Assembly (NCBI RefSeq): GCF_900100945.1 | Contig: NZ_FNCG01000001.1 | Coordinates: 310,001 to 374,000 of the forward strand | Source: Mucilaginibacter gossypii | Lineage (GTDB): Bacteria; Bacteroidota; Bacteroidia; Sphingobacteriales; Sphingobacteriaceae | Length of the DNA: 64,000 nucleotides | Reading direction: 5' to 3' | Shown here: positions 45,835 to 54,676 of the stretch, in pieces | Position numbering within the stretch: the stretch's first letter is position 1 | Layout: each line of letters opens with the position of its first letter | Program-made: the position numbers and the translations under genes | Notes under the pieces: model-generated | What the model was told of the DNA's origin: nothing | The model's database searches: none | What the model saw: the letters and a program-made list of their open reading frames with translations, nothing else

Positions 45835-46899
45835 TTACCAGTTAGCTATTAGTTCTTCGGTTAATTGCGTCTCTGGCTTATTAACCTGGTATTTATCCAT
45901 AGCCGCGTGCGGGTCAAAGCTTTTTTTATCGCCATCGTGGTTTAAAAAACCGCGGCAAATGGCAGCGATATTTCTTGCCGATACGCCATCATTTTGTATC
46001 GGTGCAAGCCTTTTAAGCTCATTAACATCAAAAAGCGAATGAACTTTTTTACCTAAGGCAATACCAGTATAAACTACGGTTGAGTATTGGGTTATAAGCT
46101 CACAACAATTAGCTATCATGTGGTTAGTATTGCCTTTGCTGTATACCAATGTACCGGCCGGCGTATTGGCGTAGATTTCTTTTTCCGCACGCTCGACATT
46201 CTCATTCGGATGAAGCTTAAAAAGTAATGGGCGGCCGTCTGCAATTTTTACCGCTTTTTTAATAAAGGCAATCCTGTTTTCAATACGAAAGGTTTCGCGC
46301 ATATCTGTGGTGGCCACCATTACATAGTTATGGTGCGGAAAATCATTATTAACGTGCTGAACCAGGTTATCATAGTTTGGCATGCCTGTTACCACAATTT
46401 TGCGTTCGCTGGTACCTTTACCTGTAAAGTACTGTTTGTAACCTTCTGATGCGGCACAATAGACATCACATATGTTTGACGAACCGTTTAACGAGGTGTT
46501 GCCGCAAAGCGTGGGGGGTAGCTTTAGGGCTTTAACAACACTGCTCCACGGAGTGTAACGATCAATCATACCTTCCTGCACCCAAATGGTTTTAATATTA
46601 CGCATGCGCGGGGGCACAATCAAATCGGTACAGAATACAACAAGGTCATATTTGTTTTTTTGTGCCCTGAAATCAATTTGTAAAGCATGTTTTTGAAGGT
46701 ACTCTTCAGAAATAAGCCTGAATTTGGTAGAGAGTACAGTGCCACTAAGCAGGGCGGTCTTATTAATAATAGTATTTAAGGTAGTATTATCAGTAAACAA
46801 CTGGCTAAACCAGCAGTCAAACTCAGGCAGCTCATTAGCTATCTGGTGCATTTGAGTGGTTTGGTTAATTGAACCGGTAATGAATAATATTTTCTTCAT
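45835..46899 (-). CDS. Unassigned GT-B-like protein, probable transferase of the CMP-activated sugar
   Basis: 354 aa, no clear named family. The N-terminus KKILFITGSINQTTQMHQIA looks like a Rossmann strand with a ligand loop. The C-terminal half has RPLLFKLHPNENVERAE and LITQYSTVVYTGIALGKKVHSL, the pattern of GT-B donor domains in CDP-glycerol- and polysialyltransferase-like proteins. As first gene of the sugar-acid operon it is a good candidate for the enzyme that adds the CMP-activated acid to a glycan. This is inference from position and weak motifs. Confidence 0.6.
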   Translation of the reverse strand: MKKILFITGSINQTTQMHQIANELPEFDCWFSQLFTDNTTLNTIINKTALLSGTVLSTKFRLISEEYLQKHALQIDFRAQKNKYDLVVFCTDLIVPPRMRNIKTIWVQEGMIDRYTPWSSVVKALKLPPTLCGNTSLNGSSNICDVYCAASEGYKQYFTGKGTSERKIVVTGMPNYDNLVQHVNNDFPHHNYVMVATTDMRETFRIENRIAFIKKAVKIADGRPLLFKLHPNENVERAEKEIYANTPAGTLVYSKGNTNHMIANCCELITQYSTVVYTGIALGKKVHSLFDVNELKRLAPIQNDGVSARNIAAICRGFLNHDGDKKSFDPHAAMDKYQVNKPETQLTEELIANW

Positions 46900-47531
46900 C
46901 CTTTTATTTCAATTAGCTTTAATTCCCGAAATTTTAATTGTGAAAGGCATTAAGGTATAGACCGATTTTGTATAGATTCTGTAGTTAGCCGTTGTGAAAA
47001 GAAATTGGCCGGATAACATAGTAATATTGTTAGGTTGAGTAGTTGTCATATCAAATTTCAAAATGTTGCATGGCTAATTCTTTACAAAATCCTGATTCAG
47101 AATTTAAATAAGAAGCTGCCATATCCGGCTAAAACTTATGATTTGATAAATGTAGGAGGGTAGTTTTTAAATAATGAAAACCCAAAGTTATCAAATCGTT
47201 AAGCCGTATTTCTCAGTAAATTATTTATTAACAAACGCGCCGCTCTGTTAATTGCTTTAAACAGAGTGTTATAGTGCAGGAGATAGAACTAAAAAACGTA
47301 AAATGCAGTAAGGTTAATTGAATTACAAGTTACAATCAATTTACACTATTGCAAAATTTTTCTTACAAACAGTAAATAGATATTATAATTCCTAATTTAA
47401 CTGGTTTTTTTAGGGGAATGTAATAATAAAAGCATTGCCAGAGGCTCAGCCCGTTTTTAGGTGCATTAAATATTGCAGAACTTTTGTGATTGGTGATCAT
47501 ATGAAAGTTTAGCCTATATAATTAGGTGTGG
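46900..47531. other. Long AT-rich intergenic region upstream of the sugar-acid operon
   Basis: 632 bp without a credible gene; the longest open frame starting with ATG is about 25 codons. It must hold the promoter of the minus-strand operon. A hairpin GTTTAGCC/GGCTAAAC (47507-47537) overlaps the stop of the next gene. No repeat or RNA gene recognised. Confidence 0.5.
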
Positions 47532-47831
47532 CTAAACCATTACCTTAAATATGATTAAGATGGCGGTAAGAAATAATACGATCATCCCAGCCAGGAAAAG
47601 GTAATCGGCCACGGCTTCCGAACGTCCACCGGGTTTTATATTTCCCCGGATAGACAGAAAAGACAGTATACAGCTTAGCATAAAGAAAACAAGTGCTATG
47701 GTTACTGTTTCGTCAATATAGGTCCGGTCGGACATTTTCAGGAATTTTAATGAGGTAAGCACCACAAAGCACAAGCCCAGTAAATTTGATGCTGCGTTAA
47801 GGATGTGTGGCGATTTATCGTTGCGGGTCAT
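47532..47831 (-). CDS. Small membrane protein, three helices, unknown function
   Basis: 99 aa with hydrophobic stretches at about 13-33, 42-62 and 75-97. No known motif. The start MTRNDKSPHILNAASNLLG is followed directly by helix 1. Similar small three-helix proteins occur in Bacteroidota but carry no function. It stands alone between two non-coding regions of over 300 bp, with a hairpin at its stop. Confidence 0.7.
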   Translation of the reverse strand: MTRNDKSPHILNAASNLLGLCFVVLTSLKFLKMSDRTYIDETVTIALVFFMLSCILSFLSIRGNIKPGGRSEAVADYLFLAGMIVLFLTAILIIFKVMV

Positions 47832-48173
47832 ACAATCATAAAACTAATAAAATTTAATATGTAGAGACTGTTTGCTTTCAAAATCTTTGTCGGTCAATAT
47901 CAGAACGGTAATAACATAACCGCCTGCCTGAGGTGTAAAATGATTACAGATTGATTATTTTTATACCTGTGCAAGAGTTTAAAAAACTATTAAGATAACA
48001 GCCATATTGTTGTGTTATTCAGAATTACCTTTTAAAATAACGATATATCGCCACTTGTTTTTGTGTTGATTTTTATTAAGTGTCTGTATTTTAGATACTT
48101 GTGTGTTTGGTATGTCTCTTGTTAACAGTTAGTTTATTGTATTTTAAGTCCTGCATCTTAAACACATCACCTC
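47832..48173. other. Divergent promoter region
   Basis: 342 bp between a minus-strand small membrane protein gene and the plus-strand barrel gene. A weak promoter-like pair for the plus strand, TTTG (48106) and TAGTTTAT (48130), has a 20-bp spacer. Nothing else recognised. Confidence 0.35.
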
Positions 48174-50747
48174 ATGACAAAAAGGATACTTACTATTTTA
48201 TTTCTTACGGGCTCGGCATTGTATGCTAATGCCCAGGCTATTGCGCCATCGGCCTGGCAAAAATTTCCGGATAGCACTGTTGTAAGTGTTCACGCCTCAT
48301 ATGATGATGTAAGCGGGATTCACCGTTGGCTGTTCGGCGAAAACTATCGTAAGGACTGGGCCATGAAAGTGAAGCTTCCCGTTATAAAACTATCGCAAAT
48401 AAATGGCGGGCTATCACCTATTAAACAGGGTGGTGGTATGGAATCAAAGTCATTACGTTTGGAAGATAAAACCGGCCGCGAGTGGGTATTGCGCAGTGTT
48501 GAAAAAACACCGGATAAACTGTTGCCCGAAAATTTGCAGGGTACCTTTGCTGTTGATTGGGTCGGCGACGAGTTTAGTGGCCAGCACCCATATTCGGCCT
48601 TGATTGTGCCGCCTCTTGCTGAAGCGGCGCGTGTGCCGCATGCTAACCCGGTTATAGGTGTTGTGGCCGAAGATCCCGCACTTGGACAATATAGTAAGTT
48701 ATTTGTTGGTACCGTATGTTTGATAGAGGAAAGGGAGCCAGTTGGTTCATCAGATAATACCCTTAAAATGGAAGGGCAACTGCTTAAAAGCTATGATAAC
48801 AGGTTGGATGGAGAAGGCTTTTTGCGTGCCCGTATGCTTGATCTTTTAATGGGCGATTGGGACAGGCACGAAGATCAATGGCGCTGGGCTGATACTAAAA
48901 ATGGTAAAGGTAAAACCTATGTTGCTGTACCACGTGACCGTGACCAGGTATTTCATGTTACACAGGGTGTGTTTCCGAGTATTGCTGCGCTACCCTGGAT
49001 AGATCCCTTACTTGAAGATTTTACAGGGGATATTCCGCATGTGAAATATTCTCTTTTTAAAACAAGGTTCATGAAGCAGTATCCGGATGCACAAATAAGC
49101 TACGAAAGATGGATGCAGATTGCCAATGAATTTGTTAAAGCCGAAACTGATGCGGTGCTTGAAGAAAGTTTAAGACGCCTGCCTGCAGAAAGCTATAAAT
49201 TGAGGCATAAAGAGTTGCTTGCCATATTAAAACAACGCCGGGATAATATACCGGCAGCTATGAGTGAGTATTATAAATTCACTAATAGGATAGTGGATAT
49301 CCGCGCTACTGATAAAAGCGAACTGATCACCGTTGCCGATGCTCCCGACAAAGCTTTGCGTATAACAATTAATAAGCTGAATAAAGATGGTGAAACCAAA
49401 GATCAGTTTATGGATATGATGTACAAACCGGAGATTACTAAAGAAATAAGATTGTATGTTTCTGCCGGAGATGACCGCATAGTTATTAATAATGCCAATT
49501 CGCCCATTAAGTTAAGATTGATTGATAGTGTGGGTAGTAAAACTGTTGAGGTTAAGCAATCTGCACAAGCGATAAAGTTTTATGGTCGGCGAGATAGCAC
49601 CAATTTTACCGGCAACGTCGGCCAATTAAATAAGCATCTTTCAAATGATACCTCAAATACTCAGTTTTTACCCACCAATTTATACAATGTGTGGATGCCG
49701 CTTGCCACTGCAGCATTAAATAAGGATGATGGCTTTTTACTTGGCCTGGGTTTTCAATATACCGGTCATGATGGTTTCAGGAAATTGCCTTATTCAACAT
49801 TACAGCAGGTAATGATCACCCATTCGTTTGCTACGGATGCTTTCAGGATCAAATACCGGGGGGAATGGATAGATGCCATTGGTAAAGCCGATTTCACGAT
49901 CCAGGCCAACATCCAGTCGCCTGATAATACGGTGAACTTTTTTGGCCTGGGTAATGAAAGCCCGTTAAATAAATTTCCTGGTTATCGTACTTACTACCGT
50001 ACACGGTATGATATTTATCAGTTTGATCCGGCTTTACGCTGGCATACGGGCAAGAACAGCGATATCAGTGTTGGTCCTTCGTTTCAGTTTTATCATCTTG
50101 ATCTTTCACAAAATACCGGGCGGTTCATTAACCAAACATCGCTTATCAATTCTTACGATAGCTTAACGGTTGGAAAAGATAAAGCACATCTTGGCGCGCT
50201 GATAAATTATACCACAAACCAACGTGATAATAATATCCTGCCTACCAAGGGCTACTATTTTACTGTAACGGTACAAGGTTATGAAGGACTTAACAGTTAT
50301 TCCAAATCTTTTGTACAGATCAAGCCAGAGTTTACTTTCTATCAAAAACTAACCCCTGGCGGTGCTATTGTATTATCTGATCGTGTTGGTGGCGGTGTAA
50401 GTTTTGGAAAGCCGGCCTTTTATCAATCAATGTTTTTGGGCGGGCAAGGCAACCTGTTGGGGTATCTGCAAAACCGGTTTGCAGGCAAGCATATGGTGTT
50501 CAATAATTTACAGGCAAGGGTTAAACTTGCTGATATAGCCAGTTATATTTTACCGGGCCAGTTGGGATTGGTAGGCTTTTATGATACGGGTCGTGTTTGG
50601 ATACAAAATGAGCATTCGGATAAGTGGCATACCGGTACCGGCGGCGGGTTATATTTTGCACCGGCAAGTTTAACAGTATTGCAATTGCTGGCCGGTCATT
50701 CAAGCGAAGGATGGTATCCTTACATATCGCTCAACTTCAGGTTGTAA
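48174..50747 (+). CDS. BamA/TamA-like outer-membrane barrel with kinase-like N-terminal region
   Basis: 857 aa with signal peptide (TGSALYANAQ). Residues about 60-330 carry GREWVLRSVEKTP (101-113), ARMLDLLMGDWDRHEDQW (near 219-236) and TYVAVPRDRDQVF (near 248-260). The D-W-D-R-H-x-x-Q-W motif followed by a D-x-D/D-R-D motif resembles the catalytic and metal-binding loops of FAM20/CotH/HipA-type atypical kinases. The C-terminal half is a surface-antigen-type (Omp85-like) barrel ending ISLNFRL. Such two-part proteins are found in Bacteroidota and are normally annotated only as barrels. Kinase activity is inference. Confidence 0.8.
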   Translation: MTKRILTILFLTGSALYANAQAIAPSAWQKFPDSTVVSVHASYDDVSGIHRWLFGENYRKDWAMKVKLPVIKLSQINGGLSPIKQGGGMESKSLRLEDKTGREWVLRSVEKTPDKLLPENLQGTFAVDWVGDEFSGQHPYSALIVPPLAEAARVPHANPVIGVVAEDPALGQYSKLFVGTVCLIEEREPVGSSDNTLKMEGQLLKSYDNRLDGEGFLRARMLDLLMGDWDRHEDQWRWADTKNGKGKTYVAVPRDRDQVFHVTQGVFPSIAALPWIDPLLEDFTGDIPHVKYSLFKTRFMKQYPDAQISYERWMQIANEFVKAETDAVLEESLRRLPAESYKLRHKELLAILKQRRDNIPAAMSEYYKFTNRIVDIRATDKSELITVADAPDKALRITINKLNKDGETKDQFMDMMYKPEITKEIRLYVSAGDDRIVINNANSPIKLRLIDSVGSKTVEVKQSAQAIKFYGRRDSTNFTGNVGQLNKHLSNDTSNTQFLPTNLYNVWMPLATAALNKDDGFLLGLGFQYTGHDGFRKLPYSTLQQVMITHSFATDAFRIKYRGEWIDAIGKADFTIQANIQSPDNTVNFFGLGNESPLNKFPGYRTYYRTRYDIYQFDPALRWHTGKNSDISVGPSFQFYHLDLSQNTGRFINQTSLINSYDSLTVGKDKAHLGALINYTTNQRDNNILPTKGYYFTVTVQGYEGLNSYSKSFVQIKPEFTFYQKLTPGGAIVLSDRVGGGVSFGKPAFYQSMFLGGQGNLLGYLQNRFAGKHMVFNNLQARVKLADIASYILPGQLGLVGFYDTGRVWIQNEHSDKWHTGTGGGLYFAPASLTVLQLLAGHSSEGWYPYISLNFRL

Positions 50748-50837
50748 TGAATCTTTGTGGAAGTTGGCAGAGGTAAAAAAAACAAAAAAATTGCAACGTT
50801 TTTTTTGAAAAAGCGTCATATTCTTAAACACGCGATC

Positions 50838-51536
50838 ATGAAAAAACTAATCTTCTCACTTATGGCTTCGTTACTAACGGTTTCGATAGCTTTTAATGCT
50901 TCCGCGCAAACTGTAACCCGCAATGTATCCGGTTATAACGGTATTGCCTGTGGTGGCCCGTTTAACGTATTTATTAAAATTGATGGAACCGAAAGCCTGA
51001 AACTTGATGTTGACGCCAATGTAGTTGATGATATTAAAACTGAAGTAGAAAACGGCATATTAAACGTTGAATTTAAAGATCACTGGAAAAATCATCGCAA
51101 TATGCAGCGAGCCAATATCTACATCACCGCCAAAAGCCTTGGATACCTTGCTAACAGCGGTTCAGGAAATGCAACTGTTGATGGTACGATGACTGCCGAA
51201 AATGCCAAAATTGCGTTAAGCGGTTCGGGAAATATAAAAACTGCTGTTAAATCAGGTACTTTGGACCTGAAAATCAGCGGATCGGGTTCAATTGATGTTA
51301 AAGGTAGTACCGGTATGGCCGACTGTCGTATTTCAGGCTCGGGAGAGATTAACGGTAAATCATTGAGGACGGAAACTGTTGAAGCTTCAATTGCAGGTTC
51401 AGGAAATATCAATTTGATTGCCAGTAAAACAGTTTCTGCGCGTATTTCTGGTTCAGGAAGTGTTGTATATTCCGGTACCGCAACAATTGGTACAACCCGT
51501 TACGCGGGATCAGGCAGGGTTAGCAAAGCTGATTAA
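50838..51536 (+). CDS. Head GIN domain (DUF2807) exported protein
   Basis: 232 aa from the ATG at 50838 (MKKLIFSLMASLLTVSIAFNASAQ signal); the longer frame from a GTG at 50757 adds a Lys-rich leader of 27 residues and is rejected. The body is repeated short beta strands with G-S-G turns (ALSGSGNIKTAVKSG, DLKISGSGSIDVKG, CRISGSGEINGK, ARISGSGSVVYSG), the signature of DUF2807. This is a secreted beta-solenoid-like protein of unknown role. It ends at a good intrinsic terminator and may be co-transcribed with the barrel gene 90 bp upstream. Confidence 0.88.
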   Translation: MKKLIFSLMASLLTVSIAFNASAQTVTRNVSGYNGIACGGPFNVFIKIDGTESLKLDVDANVVDDIKTEVENGILNVEFKDHWKNHRNMQRANIYITAKSLGYLANSGSGNATVDGTMTAENAKIALSGSGNIKTAVKSGTLDLKISGSGSIDVKGSTGMADCRISGSGEINGKSLRTETVEASIAGSGNINLIASKTVSARISGSGSVVYSGTATIGTTRYAGSGRVSKAD

Positions 51537-51559
51537 AACCTGGTTAACTTACTATATAG

Positions 51560-51591
51560 AAAGACTGCTTCTTCAGAGCGGTCTTTTTTTT
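51560..51591 (+). terminator. Rho-independent terminator after the head GIN gene
   Basis: AAAGACTGCT / AGCGGTCTTT stem (one G-T pair), followed by eight T. It lies 23 bp after the stop. Confidence 0.88.
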
Positions 51592-51649
51592 GTCATTGGT
51601 GTATCGAATTAAAAGTATTTATCGTATTGATAGGTAAAACCTTCACTTT

Positions 51650-52123
51650 ATGATTAAGCCTGTATTGATATTTAAGAATTTAACTGTTTGCCTGTTGCTA
51701 TCGGTTTTGTTTTCTCTTGGCGCCTGTAAAAAAGACAAGGCGCAGCAACCCGTCCAAAAAAATACATCCCTTTTTGGCCAGTGGTATATTCCGGTTAAAG
51801 AAGGGGAACAAGCGCGTTATTTAGTATTCTCGTCGGATAGTACTTTTATTTTGGCCGATGTAACTTATAAAAATGGTAATTCAACAACGGTTCAGTACAC
51901 CGGGAAATTTCATACTAAAGGGGATGGATTAAACATTGTTATCGCAAAAAAAATGGTAAGTGAAGGTAGTAATGTTATCAGTACCGATCCTTCTAATGCT
52001 CAATTTTATACCAATTCGGCATTTGTTGTAGACAATTATAAATTGACCATAAACTATAAAGACAATACCGGGGCTGCTATGAAAAGTATTTTTTCAATGG
52101 TACTTCAGGATAAAGTTATTTGA
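51650..52123 (+). CDS. Small exported lipoprotein, lipocalin-like, unknown function
   Basis: 157 aa with lipobox (LFSLGACKK, Cys near 26). The rest is short beta strands: LFGQWYIPVKEGEQARYLVFSSDSTFILAD, then VQYTGKFHTKGDGLNIV and FVVDNYKLTINY, a pattern shared with lipocalin-like Bacteroidota lipoproteins (start with G-x-W, threonine-rich strands). No catalytic residues. Own terminator follows; no operon partners. Confidence 0.7.
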   Translation: MIKPVLIFKNLTVCLLLSVLFSLGACKKDKAQQPVQKNTSLFGQWYIPVKEGEQARYLVFSSDSTFILADVTYKNGNSTTVQYTGKFHTKGDGLNIVIAKKMVSEGSNVISTDPSNAQFYTNSAFVVDNYKLTINYKDNTGAAMKSIFSMVLQDKVI

Positions 52124-52142
52124 TTTAGTTTTGTTTTTTAGG

Positions 52143-52170
52143 CACCCCGGTCGGGGTGTTTATTTGTTTT
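52143..52170 (+). terminator. Rho-independent terminator of the lipoprotein gene
   Basis: CACCCCG-GT-CGGGGTG (52143-52158; in practice a 6-bp stem with a 4-nt loop), followed by TTTATTTGTTTT. It lies 20 bp after the stop. Confidence 0.8.
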
Positions 52171-52249
52171 ATACTTTATCAATTTCGCCTGACACCCGGT
52201 ACGCCGAGCGGATACATGACTCCATAGATAAGTACCGGCAAATATCAAT

Positions 52250-52756
52250 TCACATGGCCGGGGTAAACCCTTTGCCTTGGCCCTTTAGTTTAATCGCCTG
52301 GTATATCATAATTACAATAAATAATACCAGCATGATCAAAAGCCCCATTTTTACTACAGGAGAGTCAGGCCCTTCAGCCAGTGGTTGTTCAACTGGGAGC
52401 CTGGTGAGCGTTTCAACTACGGCAGGTACTAATGAGAAAAATAAGGTGGCTGTCATGCCTATAGTTTGTACACAATCGGCCTTGCTGCCAAAAATGCGTA
52501 GGTAGGGCGCATAGTAAACAACAGGCAGTAATATTAAAATAAGAAACGAGAGGTTGTGGGCACTGCTCAGGTGACCGGTTTTCATAACCAAAAATGAGGA
52601 TAAACAGGCCAGCACGGTAAAAACACCGTAAAGCCTGCCGTTTTTTGTTTTAGGGGCGATTTTCCCGTCCTGAAACAATGCAATAAAACCAATGGCAACT
52701 CCCACAAGACTTATGGCTGTATGAATAACTCCTAATGTTGATAAATGATTTGGCAT
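52250..52756 (-). CDS. Polytopic inner-membrane protein, unknown function
   Basis: 168 aa with about five hydrophobic helices (8-27, 45-60, 66-85, 95-112, 136-155) and a short basic C-terminus (KLKGQGKGFTPAM). No named domain recognised; the length and helix pattern resemble uncharacterised Bacteroidota membrane proteins (DUF2306-like at best). Convergent with the upstream lipoprotein gene; 239 bp upstream of its start separate it from the next gene. Confidence 0.65.
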   Translation of the reverse strand: MPNHLSTLGVIHTAISLVGVAIGFIALFQDGKIAPKTKNGRLYGVFTVLACLSSFLVMKTGHLSSAHNLSFLILILLPVVYYAPYLRIFGSKADCVQTIGMTATLFFSLVPAVVETLTRLPVEQPLAEGPDSPVVKMGLLIMLVLFIVIMIYQAIKLKGQGKGFTPAM

Positions 52757-52995
52757 AACAGTGATTTTTAAGGTTAATAATATTTTTAAAAGTGATTTGC
52801 TTAAGAATAAACAGGATTTATCAATACTTATGCCTTTTTGTTATATTATTGATAATAAGTTGTTTGTAATCTGTTTGACTTTGAAATGACGAAATCTCGT
52901 CACGATTTGCCATTACTAACGGAATACAGCAATTGTGAGTTATAAAACAGTAAAACAAACTTATCTGCGGCGTTAAGGTTAGTTAAAATAGTTGC

Positions 52996-53223
52996 ATGCT
53001 AAATCTGAAACAAATGTTGAGCATTTATTATAAGATCTGGGTTGATGCCGTTACGCAGGAAAGGACGAAGAAAGGAGAAAATGTCAAGTATTGGAAGGCA
53101 TTTACAATTATCCCCTTGTGTTTGATTCAGGGGGTTAACCTGCTAACATTATTGTTTGTCCTTCGTTTTTTAAACGGTTATGATCTGATTTTTGATGGCA
53201 AAAAGTACCATGCCTGTTCTTGA
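52996..53223 (+). CDS. Short membrane protein, possibly truncated
   Basis: 75 aa: MLSIYYKIWVDAVTQERTKKGENVKYWKAFTIIPLC begins like a family of Bacteroidota membrane proteins (YYKIWVD ... K-x-x-T ... helix) that I recall as usually longer, with a second helical pair. Here the frame ends after one helix (55-65) and its last 54 bp run antisense into the 3' end of the response-regulator gene. It may be a remnant with a foreign C-terminus. Expression is uncertain. Confidence 0.45.
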   Translation: MLNLKQMLSIYYKIWVDAVTQERTKKGENVKYWKAFTIIPLCLIQGVNLLTLLFVLRFLNGYDLIFDGKKYHACS

Positions 53224-53835
53224 TTTAAGCCCAAACTTTTGAAATAACGATTCGCGATAATTATCAATAGTATGCGGGCTCAGGTTCATTTCGTCGGCAA
53301 TTTGCCTGTAGGTAAGTTCAGAACAGCTTAGTTTCAGAAATGTAAGTTCATTGGAGGTAAGCTCTTTGGATTTATCGACGGGTGTGTTTTTATTTTGCAT
53401 GGTATAAAGCAATTTGCCGCTTACCAGTTCATTTAGATAAAAGCCGTGCTTTTGGATAGTTTGCATCGCATAAACTACGTCTCTTATCTTCGATTCCTTA
53501 AGCATATAGCCAACAGCTCCGTTCTTAAGCATGTTTATAATAGGTTTATCATCGTCAGACATGCTTAACGCCAGCACTTTTACTGTAGGGTGATTTTCAC
53601 GTAACCAGGCGGTAGCCGCGTAACCATCCATTACCGGCATAGTTATATCCATCAATATAATATCAGGTAAGGAGGTTTTTTTTAGCTTGCTGATCATATC
53701 CTCTCCATTTTCGGCGTCGAAAAGGATATTGATCTCTTTAAAATCGCCCAGTAAGCTGATCATTCCCTGTCTAAATAAGGTATGATTATCAATTATGGCA
53801 ATTTGTACAGGCCCGGTAAATGTTGAAGTGTGCAT
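53170..53835 (-). CDS. NarL/LuxR-type response regulator (orphan)
   Basis: 221 aa. The receiver domain (about 10-128) has IILMDITMPVMDG with the phosphoacceptor Asp near 58, LALSMSDDD and the switch Lys in MLKESK. The first acidic pocket reads IIDNHTLFRQG, so Asn replaces one of the two usual Asp. The C-terminal LuxR HTH (about 155-220): LTSNELTFLKLSCSELTYRQIADEMNLSPHTIDNYRESLF. No histidine kinase gene is nearby. Its 3' end overlaps a convergent small gene by 54 bp. Confidence 0.92.
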   Translation of the reverse strand: MHTSTFTGPVQIAIIDNHTLFRQGMISLLGDFKEINILFDAENGEDMISKLKKTSLPDIILMDITMPVMDGYAATAWLRENHPTVKVLALSMSDDDKPIINMLKNGAVGYMLKESKIRDVVYAMQTIQKHGFYLNELVSGKLLYTMQNKNTPVDKSKELTSNELTFLKLSCSELTYRQIADEMNLSPHTIDNYRESLFQKFGLKSRTGMVLFAIKNQIITV

Positions 53836-53930
53836 TAATATTAGGTGTATATGTTAACTGATGTTAATCATATTGCCAAAGTAAAAAAAATAATGAACTT
53901 ATATTTCATTTTACCATGCCGTTTAAAGCA

Positions 53931-53954
53931 AAAAAGGGTGGTTTCACCCTTTTT
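53931..53954. terminator. Hairpin upstream of the response regulator
   Basis: AAAAAGGGTG, 4-nt loop, CACCCTTTTT: a perfect 10-bp stem with A/T tails that would work as an intrinsic terminator in both directions. It lies between the 54192 minus-strand gene and the response-regulator start, so it would block read-through into the regulator. The rest of the 356-bp gap holds only the 54146 hairpin. Confidence 0.7.
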
Positions 53955-54145
53955 AGTTCTTAATTGTCAAGCGAGATTTGGGTTGTTGAAAGAAATATGC
54001 CCGACTTTTAATTTGCACTGCTGATAAAATAAATATTCAAGTGCTTCGAAGAGGCGTTGGCATATTGAAATTACAGTTCAAAACTATATTAACTGAATTT
54101 AAGGAAGCCCTAAACCTTTTTTCTCAATTATTTAATATGGATATT

Positions 54146-54184
54146 TAGCCCATTATAAGAGCCATCGGCTTTGGTAATGGGCTA
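54146..54184 (-). terminator. Inverted repeat just after the DUF1348 gene
   Basis: Perfect 10-bp arms TAGCCCATTA / TAATGGGCTA with an internal GCC/GGC mini-hairpin, starting 8 bp after the stop on the minus strand. No U-run, so it is probably an RNA 3'-end structure acting together with the hairpin at 53931. Confidence 0.5.
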
Positions 54185-54191
54185 TTTCTTT

Positions 54192-54602
54192 TTACAGCCG
54201 CCTGTCTTCTTCTTTGATGGGCAGGTCATTGATGCTGGCATAGCGCTTTTGCATCAGGCCGTTTTTGTCAAACTCCCAGTTCTCGTTTCCATAAGCACGA
54301 AACCATTGGCCTTCAGCATTATGATATTCGTACTCAAAACGTACTGCAATACGGTTATCTGTAAAGGCCCACAGTTCTTTTTTTAATTTATAATCGAATT
54401 CTTTTTCCCATTTGCGGGTTAAAAATTCCACTACCTGTTGGCGCCCGTTTACAAATTCCGAGCGGTTGCGCCATTCGGTGTCAATGGTATATGCTAAAGA
54501 AACCCTTGCCGGGTCTTGGCTGTTCCAGGCGTCTTCGGCTAATTGCACTTTTTGGGTGGCTGTTTCAAAGTTAAATGGCGGTAATGGCAGCTTTTGTTCC
54601 AT
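54192..54602 (-). CDS. DUF1348 / SnoaL-like NTF2-fold protein
   Basis: 136 aa, single domain. [54 protein letters not shown] and [27 protein letters not shown] are the conserved blocks of DUF1348 (NTF2 superfamily, cone-shaped fold). No signal peptide; cytoplasmic. Biochemical role unknown for the family. Confidence 0.9.
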   Translation of the reverse strand: MEQKLPLPPFNFETATQKVQLAEDAWNSQDPARVSLAYTIDTEWRNRSEFVNGRQQVVEFLTRKWEKEFDYKLKKELWAFTDNRIAVRFEYEYHNAEGQWFRAYGNENWEFDKNGLMQKRYASINDLPIKEEDRRL

Positions 54603-54676
54603 GATGGTAATAATCTGATTTGATATATCAAAGTTAAGACGATGCGGGGTTATTTAATGGTACTATTCAACGTTCC

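Noticed and set aside
47161..47260. 25-codon frame in the gap before the sugar-acid operon
   Set aside because: Too short, no ribosome-binding context, no similarity noticed.
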